This document shows positions 6,381-11,621 of a stretch of 11,621 nucleotides of DNA, in pieces. The position numbers and the translations under genes were made by a program. The notes beneath the pieces were generated by a model, which searched no databases, had not been told where the DNA came from, and was given only the letters and a program-made list of their open reading frames with translations. Origin of the DNA: JAAEQG01 sp023133475 (GTDB lineage Bacteria > Planctomycetota > Phycisphaerae > UBA1845); contig DAOVLE010000170.1 of NCBI GenBank assembly GCA_030631415.1, positions 1-11,621 of the forward strand, in the 5' to 3' direction. The number at the start of each line of letters is the position of its first letter. Positions within the stretch are counted from its first letter, which is position 1.

Positions 6381-6467
6381 GGCGGGTGGCCCATCGCTTT
6401 AGCGGTGGGGGACACGAATGGTCCGTCGATTCGCGTCCCCCACCGCTAAAGCGGTGGGCCACCCGCC
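6381..6467. repeat. Type E 87-bp palindrome upstream of metK
   Basis: Arms 6381-6419 and 6429-6467 (39 bases each, 2 mismatches) flank a 9-base spacer. Each arm holds an inner hairpin with a TTTA loop. One of the two mismatches leaves a single unpaired or wobble position in the left arm hairpin. The arm is the same sequence as in the element at 1539-1656, extended outward by GGC. It lies upstream of the candidate metK promoters. Confidence 0.8.
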
Positions 6468-6480
6468 CTGAAAACATACA

Positions 6481-6498
6481 AGCTGAAAGCTGATAGCT
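6481..6498 (-). repeat. Degenerate AGCTATC heptad repeat
   Basis: Read on the minus strand this is AGCTATC, AGCTTTC, AGCT. It matches the perfect heptad array at 1458-1481. As there, it lies on the 5' side of a type E palindrome when read in the heptad's orientation (13 bases away here, 57 there). Confidence 0.6.
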
Positions 6499-6564
6499 TT
6501 TCCGATTATCGGTGCTCAAGCATGCCTGAAACAAACCGCAGTTCCAGGAAATGTTGGTAGCATC

Positions 6565-6593
6565 TTGTAAACGTGGGATTGGTGCGCTAAAAT
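6565..6593 (+). promoter_or_regulatory. Predicted promoter for the long leader of the secreted-protein gene
   Basis: TTGTAA (6565-6570) and TAAAAT (6588-6593) are separated by exactly 17 bases. Transcription would start near 6600 and run into a series of hairpins. No better promoter-like pair was noticed closer to the gene start at 6944. Confidence 0.45.
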
Positions 6594-6599
6594 AGCCTG

Positions 6600-6940
6600 A
6601 TGGTGCATAGTGCACGATACTGCCGGAGGCTCCGCTCCGCAGCACAGGTTGATCTCAAAGGAAGGTGCTCCGTGAAACTCGTGTTCACGCGGAGCCGACC
6701 AGGGATGAATCGTGCCCGCAAGCGAGGTCTTCCTGATCGTGCTCCACCATTTTGGCCAGGAGGGAGCTTGAGAGGAGAGATAATATCGAGGAGAAAGAAG
6801 CCGTAAACAAATCCCTTGGCGTTTTTTCAAGACCAACGTGGAATTGGGCTGAATAAGATTTGGTTTTTGTGCGTTTTCCGTCTCAACCGGCGCGGTGGCC
6901 GGTGAGAGATGCACTAATCGTTTATACATGAGGAGGATAT
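6600..6940 (+). other. Structured intergenic leader or possible small RNA, no known family
   Basis: About 340 bases without a convincing gene follow the predicted promoter. Successive stems are GTGCA/TGCAC (6603-6615, 3-nt loop), CTGC plus GGAG paired with CTCC plus GCAG (6620-6642), and GCTCC-GTGAA paired with TTCAC-GGAGC (6667-6695, 2-nt bulge). A possible long-range pair is TCTCAA near 6653 with TTGAGA near 6768. ATCGTGC occurs twice. A purine-rich stretch (about 6758-6800) and an ACCGGC/GCCGGT hairpin (about 6887-6904) follow before the ribosome-binding site. No riboswitch, RNase P, SRP, tmRNA or T-box signature was recognised. A 68-codon open frame at 6600-6806 looks non-coding. Confidence 0.35.
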
Positions 6941-6943
6941 TTG

Positions 6944-9900
6944 GTGACAGAGTTAATGAGCAAACGTTGGATGTGTCGCTGGTTCGGCATGATGATGATC
7001 GCTGCGCTGGCCGGCTGGGTGGCAGTGCCAACCGCGCTGGCCCAGAGCTGCGCCGACGTCGAACCCGATCTTAGCATACGAGACTGCAACGGAAACGGTA
7101 TCGACGACGCGGATGACATCGACGGGTTTAGTGCCGATGTCAACGCCAACGGCATCCCCGATGAGTGCGACTACACTGTGTGCGAGCACCTGTGGATGCA
7201 CGATAACGGGGACACCTTTGGGGCTTACGGCACCACCACCCCGATGAACGGCTTGAATGGCCTGCCATCATCCCCCGACGGCATCGACAGGAGTTTCTGG
7301 CTTTGCCCGGAAGGCAACGCGATAATCGACCGGCGAGGTTGCGAGACCGGCAGCATGGCCGACAAAACGGTTCAGATTTCCGAGCCGGCGAGCGGGCCGC
7401 CGCAGGATGGGTGGCTCAAGAGCGAGTACCTGCGAACCTTCGATGGGGAGTTGGACTGCGGAGCGGCGATCTACTCGTTGTCCTTCCGTTTCAAGATCGG
7501 CCAAACCATCGGCGGAGACGTGGACTGGGAATTCTTCATCTATGACGCCAGAAGCGGGGCGCGGGTGGTCCAGATCGAGATGGTGTCCAGCACTTCGCAG
7601 CAGTATGGAGTTACGGCAGGCCAAATCATGGTCAGGAACCCCGAGTTCTCTCCGGCTCCGCCATTTCTCGACACCTCCGTCGAAATTGCCCTGAACACCT
7701 GCTACGAGATCGAGGTGGTGCTGGACAACGTCGAGGACCGCGTGCAGATTTACATCGACGGGACCTTGCGGGTCGAGACCACTCGCCTTGATGAAGGCGC
7801 GCGGCGCATGGACTATTTCCTGGTGCAAGGTGTGGAGAATAACGGAAGCGCCGGGATCCCGCTGCTGAAGTTGGATGCGTTCAAGCTCTGCCTTACCGGC
7901 CCGGCATTGATGAATTGGGAGGACTGCAACAACAACTGCGTGGACGACTACTGGGACACCGAGAACGCCATCGTCATCGACGAGAATAACAATTCCATTC
8001 CGGACACCTGCGATGGGGTGGAGAGTTGTGCCTGCGACGGGCCGGCCATGGAGGATTGCATCTGGTGCAATCACGAGCATAAGTGGATATTCTCCACCAG
8101 TGATGGGTTTGAAGAAGGTGACGTACAATGCCAGGCGGGCTGGGTGCGTGGGGTCACCACCGATTCGGACAACGGTGAGATTGTCTTGTCGGCCGCACCC
8201 AACCCGTTCGGCACGCGGGCGATCAAGCTGAACCCCAAGAGCAGCGCTATCGCCGACCCGCAGGGTATTCGCGGGCCGCGGACGCACGATGAACAGCCCG
8301 ATAATCCTAAATACACCCATGATCCAGGCCTGGAATACTGGGAAGTGGATATCGCAGTCGACATGGCGGACGAGGATGGTGAAGTGTTCTTTGTTATCTG
8401 GGATGAGTGCGGCGATTCCTTCATCCATGACGACTACAACGCCGCAAACCCCAGCCAGCCCATTCGCCCCGACTGCTTCGACGACGACCCTCCCACGTGC
8501 TTCCTGATCAAAGAGATACAAAGCCAACGCAACACCTATGCCTTCTTCAACGCGGGCGTCCGGTTCCGCTATGTACATGGTGTGCGGGAGGTGCATATCT
8601 TCCAGGATGGGGATTGGAACGACAACATCAACCAGCACTACGGCTCCTGGAACGTGAATGAACCCAAGCACGTGGCCATCAAGATCAATAACCAGAAAAA
8701 CCTCCTCACCTACTGGCAGGAGTACAAGCCCGGAATGTTCGCTGATGCGGGGCAGATCAGCTTGTTCGCCGGCACTGAGAATCCCCTGGGCTCGGGTGAC
8801 CGGCAGGTGCTGTTGCTGAACACCAGTCAGAATGCCACTGCGTACTTTGACAATCTCAAATACCATGTCACCGACGACTGCGATCACGACGGCGTGAAGG
8901 ACGATACCTACCTGCCCGGTGGGCAGTACGCTGGCTACGTTCCCAACGCCGACATGAACGAAGATGGCACGGTGGATTGGTGCCAGGACTGCAACCGCAA
9001 CTGCATAAACGACATCGTCGAGATTACCAACGGTTGGGCACAGGACTGCAATGGCAACTGGATTCCGGACGAGTGCGATACCAACACGGTGGGCGACGGG
9101 ATAACTCGCCCGGTGGACCACCAGGGCGCGCCGCCGTGCAACCCGCCGTGGGACGACATCGGAGCCTACTATTCGCTCAGCGGTGGCGGAAGCAACGACA
9201 GCAACACCAACGGTATCCCGGACGAATGCCTCCAGGCTGAGATTGACGCCGGATACATGGCATACGACTGCAATGCCAACGGTATCCTCGACGAGTGCGA
9301 CCTCAGTTGTGCAGCGCTCAAGGGCGAGTGCAACGTGCCCGGATGCGGTGAGAGCAACGACTGCAACGGAAACAGCATCCCCGACGACTGCGAGGATTGC
9401 AACGGAAACGAGCTGGCCGACGAGTGCGACATCACCGCGGGCACGTCGACAGACGTCAATGCGAACGATATTCCGGACGACTGCGAGATCGACGAAAACA
9501 ACAACGGGCTGCCCGATGACTGGGAAATCAGCCAGGACCCCAGCCTGGACTGCATCGGGAGCAATGGTGTTCTGGACGCCTACAGCCCCAACGGCCTGAT
9601 CGACGTCTTTGACGGCAGCTTCCCCGACTGCAACGGCAACCGCATCGCCGATGCTTGTGACATTATCGGTGGAACCTCCCAGGACACCAATGCCAACGGC
9701 ATTCCAGATGAGTGCGAGGAGATTCCGCAGGTGGTTTTGGTGACGGCGGTCCCGGAGGATACCAAGAGCCTGTGGCGTTCCAGCAATAACGCTATTCTGC
9801 TGACGTTCGATGATGACATCGAACTGCCCGAGCCCGGCAACATCCTGATCCGGCAACTGCTGGACGATGGGAACTACGGTGCGGACATGTCGGCAGACTT

Positions 9901-10258
9901 CACCTTCAGCCTCGAAGACGAGTTCGGCAACGCCGACGCCACCAAGCTGCTGATCAAGGAGACCGGCACGGTGCTGGGCAACACGTTGTGGATCGGGGTC
10001 CAGAACACCGGTGACTGGGCCAATGTCCAGGCATTCACCGTGAGATACGCGGTCCAGGTCGGCGATGTGAACAACGATGGGCGTGTGATGTCCAACGACC
10101 TCAGCCCCATCTTCCCCAAGATCCCGACCGCCGGGGCGCCTGCCACCGAACGTTGTGACATCAACGGCGACGGGCGTGTGATGTCCAACGACCTCAGCCC
10201 GATATTCCCCAAGATTCCGTCGAATGTTGTGCCCAAGCCGACCGGGCACGGGCTCTAG
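6944..10258 (+). CDS. Secreted multidomain protein: two jelly-roll-like domains, Ca-binding DCNGNG repeats, Ig-like domain, C-terminal dockerin
   Basis: This is a 1104-residue exported protein of unknown specific function. GTG at 6944 is chosen over TTG at 6941 because it lies 7 bases after AGGAGG. Residues 1-34 are a Sec signal peptide: basic start, hydrophobic MMMIAALAGWVAV, then ALA before Gln34. Two large domains (about 80-320 and 366-643) have the Gly/Asp-rich beta pattern of LamG/concanavalin-like folds, e.g. CYEIEVVLDNVEDRVQIYID. Between and after them, to about 926, are repeats of the form DCNxNxIPDECD resembling thrombospondin type 3 calcium loops with paired cysteines. An Ig-like region follows (about 926-1039). 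The C-terminus has two near-identical dockerin-type loops, GDVNNDGRVMSNDLSPIF and its copy DINGDGRVMSNDLSPIF. No catalytic motif was seen. A role in surface adhesion, carbohydrate binding or the extracellular matrix is inferred from the architecture only. It has its own terminator. Confidence 0.9.
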   Translation: MTELMSKRWMCRWFGMMMIAALAGWVAVPTALAQSCADVEPDLSIRDCNGNGIDDADDIDGFSADVNANGIPDECDYTVCEHLWMHDNGDTFGAYGTTTPMNGLNGLPSSPDGIDRSFWLCPEGNAIIDRRGCETGSMADKTVQISEPASGPPQDGWLKSEYLRTFDGELDCGAAIYSLSFRFKIGQTIGGDVDWEFFIYDARSGARVVQIEMVSSTSQQYGVTAGQIMVRNPEFSPAPPFLDTSVEIALNTCYEIEVVLDNVEDRVQIYIDGTLRVETTRLDEGARRMDYFLVQGVENNGSAGIPLLKLDAFKLCLTGPALMNWEDCNNNCVDDYWDTENAIVIDENNNSIPDTCDGVESCACDGPAMEDCIWCNHEHKWIFSTSDGFEEGDVQCQAGWVRGVTTDSDNGEIVLSAAPNPFGTRAIKLNPKSSAIADPQGIRGPRTHDEQPDNPKYTHDPGLEYWEVDIAVDMADEDGEVFFVIWDECGDSFIHDDYNAANPSQPIRPDCFDDDPPTCFLIKEIQSQRNTYAFFNAGVRFRYVHGVREVHIFQDGDWNDNINQHYGSWNVNEPKHVAIKINNQKNLLTYWQEYKPGMFADAGQISLFAGTENPLGSGDRQVLLLNTSQNATAYFDNLKYHVTDDCDHDGVKDDTYLPGGQYAGYVPNADMNEDGTVDWCQDCNRNCINDIVEITNGWAQDCNGNWIPDECDTNTVGDGITRPVDHQGAPPCNPPWDDIGAYYSLSGGGSNDSNTNGIPDECLQAEIDAGYMAYDCNANGILDECDLSCAALKGECNVPGCGESNDCNGNSIPDDCEDCNGNELADECDITAGTSTDVNANDIPDDCEIDENNNGLPDDWEISQDPSLDCIGSNGVLDAYSPNGLIDVFDGSFPDCNGNRIADACDIIGGTSQDTNANGIPDECEEIPQVVLVTAVPEDTKSLWRSSNNAILLTFDDDIELPEPGNILIRQLLDDGNYGADMSADFTFSLEDEFGNADATKLLIKETGTVLGNTLWIGVQNTGDWANVQAFTVRYAVQVGDVNNDGRVMSNDLSPIFPKIPTAGAPATERCDINGDGRVMSNDLSPIFPKIPSNVVPKPTGHGL

Positions 10259-10289
10259 GCGAACGTCTGGCCGTTTAATCGGTGAAATC

Positions 10290-10335
10290 AAAGCCCTGCA
10301 ATGGCGTCATGCGGCGCTATTGCGGGGCTTTTTTT
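10290..10335 (+). terminator. Intrinsic terminator of the secreted-protein gene
   Basis: AGCCCTGCAAT (10292-10302) pairs with ATTGCGGGGCT (10319-10329), an 11-bp stem with one wobble, extended by flanking A-T pairs and followed by a run of seven or more T. It begins about 32 bases after the stop codon. Confidence 0.88.
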
Positions 10336-10370
10336 GCGGCAGAGTGCGGGGTCAAACCCACGCAACAGGC

Positions 10371-10411
10371 GTAGGGTGGGTGGAACCTCGCGGAGCGAGG
10401 TGGAACCCACC
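10371..10411 (+). repeat. GTAG-bounded palindrome, type A, single unit
   Basis: GTAG followed by the same nested outer and inner stems as 3955-3995. It is directly followed, after five bases, by a type D pair, so two palindrome families lie next to each other between the two convergent terminators. Confidence 0.8.
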
Positions 10412-10416
10412 AACCA

Positions 10417-10496
10417 GTAGGTCGAGTCCGCAGGCCCGACGTTCGGGATTCCCAACGGCACCGCCGGGGGATGTCGGGTCTGCGGACCCGACCTAC
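10417..10496. repeat. Type D palindrome pair (GTAGGTCG ... CGACCTAC)
   Basis: A 24-nt unit at 10417-10440 starting GTAGGTCG is repeated in inverted orientation at 10473-10496 ending CGACCTAC, matching at 22 of 24 bases. Each unit is itself a hairpin (right unit: GTCGGGTC/GACCCGAC around a 4-base loop). The 32-base spacer shows no gene. The GTAG edge and head-to-head arrangement match types A-C although the stem sequence differs. Confidence 0.75.
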
Positions 10497-10553
10497 AAAC
10501 TTGTTGCCTTGTTGCCTCTTGCCTTCCCACCCCGGGTTCACTGAATGTTCACC

Positions 10554-10591
10554 AAAAAAAACACCCGTGCGACCCATTCGGGCCACACGGG
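10554..10591 (-). terminator. Intrinsic terminator of the 16S rRNA transcript
   Basis: On the minus strand CCCGTG (10591-10586) pairs with CACGGG (10569-10564). Together with an inner CCC/GGG this gives about 12 continuous pairs around a 4-base loop, followed by a run of eight U (10561-10554). Two pairs are G·U only on the minus-strand RNA and would be mismatches on the plus strand, which fixes the direction. It lies about 150 bases after the 16S 3' end. Confidence 0.9.
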
Positions 10592-10620
10592 CATTAAAAA
10601 GCTAAACAGGTTGTCGTCGG

Positions 10621-10643
10621 GCGTTCGGGTTTCCCCGAATCGC
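10621..10643 (-). other. GAAA-tetraloop hairpin in the 16S 3' trailer
   Basis: On the minus strand TTCGGG and CCCGAA pair around GAAA (10639-10624), extended by GCG/CGC past a one-base bulge. The tetraloop is only GNRA in the minus-strand reading, in keeping with transcription from the rRNA gene. It may be part of trailer folding or processing. Confidence 0.6.
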
Positions 10644-10687
10644 GCGTCTACCCAAATGGGCAGGTCAAGAATGCGTTGACGATTTCA

Positions 10688-10721
10688 CCGCTACCGGTCG
10701 TTCGAGAACAACCGGCAACGG
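10688..10721 (-). other. 15-bp trailer hairpin next to the 16S 3' end
   Basis: Bases 10688-10702 pair with 10707-10721 around a 4-base loop. Three of the 15 pairs are G·U only when read as minus-strand RNA, so the hairpin is formed by the 16S transcript. It sits about 20 bases after the mature 3' end and could be a processing or antitermination-related structure. Confidence 0.6.
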
Positions 10722-10736
10722 GTCTAGATAATCCCC

Positions 10737-11621
<885 letters not shown>

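Noticed and set aside
6600..6806. 68-codon plus-strand open frame in the leader
   Set aside because: No ribosome-binding site, it starts at the predicted transcription start, and its Arg-rich translation matches nothing known. The hairpins explain the sequence better.
7268..10291. 1007-codon open frame antisense to the secreted-protein gene
   Set aside because: It is produced by the biased GAC-TGC-AAC-GGC codons of the sense repeats. Its translation is low-information Val/Ala/Asp-rich sequence, and the sense frame has a Shine-Dalgarno, signal peptide and recognisable domains.

Overview
The window looks like a chromosomal segment of a Planctomycetota bacterium, possibly related to Phycisphaerae. 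Three things point that way. The 16S rRNA fragment carries the GGGGCTCACACAAGCGG stretch typical of the phylum. The 16S gene has no 23S gene next to it. A large secreted protein is built from repeated Asp-Cys-Asn-Gly-Asn calcium-loop motifs and ends in a dockerin. lpxB implies an outer membrane containing lipid A. All identifications come from reading the sequence; no database search was run.

Layout from left to right. Positions 1-275 hold repeat debris: a 133-bp element with terminal inverted repeats and a GTAG-type palindrome that abuts the lpxB stop. lpxB (276-1436, minus) makes lipid A disaccharide. The 468-bp gap to rpsB is packed with repeats and ends in a good sigma70-like promoter. 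rpsB (1905-2945) and tsf (3042-3884), for ribosomal protein S2 and elongation factor Ts, form an operon closed by a strong intrinsic terminator. pyrH (4073-4789), for UMP kinase, follows but is cut off from tsf by the terminator and a 102-bp composite palindrome. The usual next gene, frr, is absent. A second 102-bp copy in inverted orientation sits between pyrH and the convergent metK (5006-6223, minus), for S-adenosylmethionine synthetase.

Between metK and the next gene are about 720 bases. They hold candidate metK promoters, an 87-bp palindrome, a heptad repeat, and a predicted promoter followed by a roughly 340-nt structured leader. This leader runs into a 1104-residue secreted multidomain protein (6944-10258) with its own terminator. 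Converging on it from the right is the 3' part of a 16S rRNA gene (10740-11621, minus, running off the window). It is followed within about 190 bases by its own terminator, with no tRNA or 23S.

The housekeeping genes are ordinary core translation, nucleotide, SAM and lipid A functions. The most distinctive content is the repeat system. Almost every intergenic space holds small nested palindromes, many bounded by GTAG, arranged singly or as head-to-head pairs. Different copies carry compensating base changes that keep the stems paired. In form they match REP/BIME elements, which in other bacteria are moved by REP-associated tyrosine transposases (RAYTs). No such transposase is in this window.
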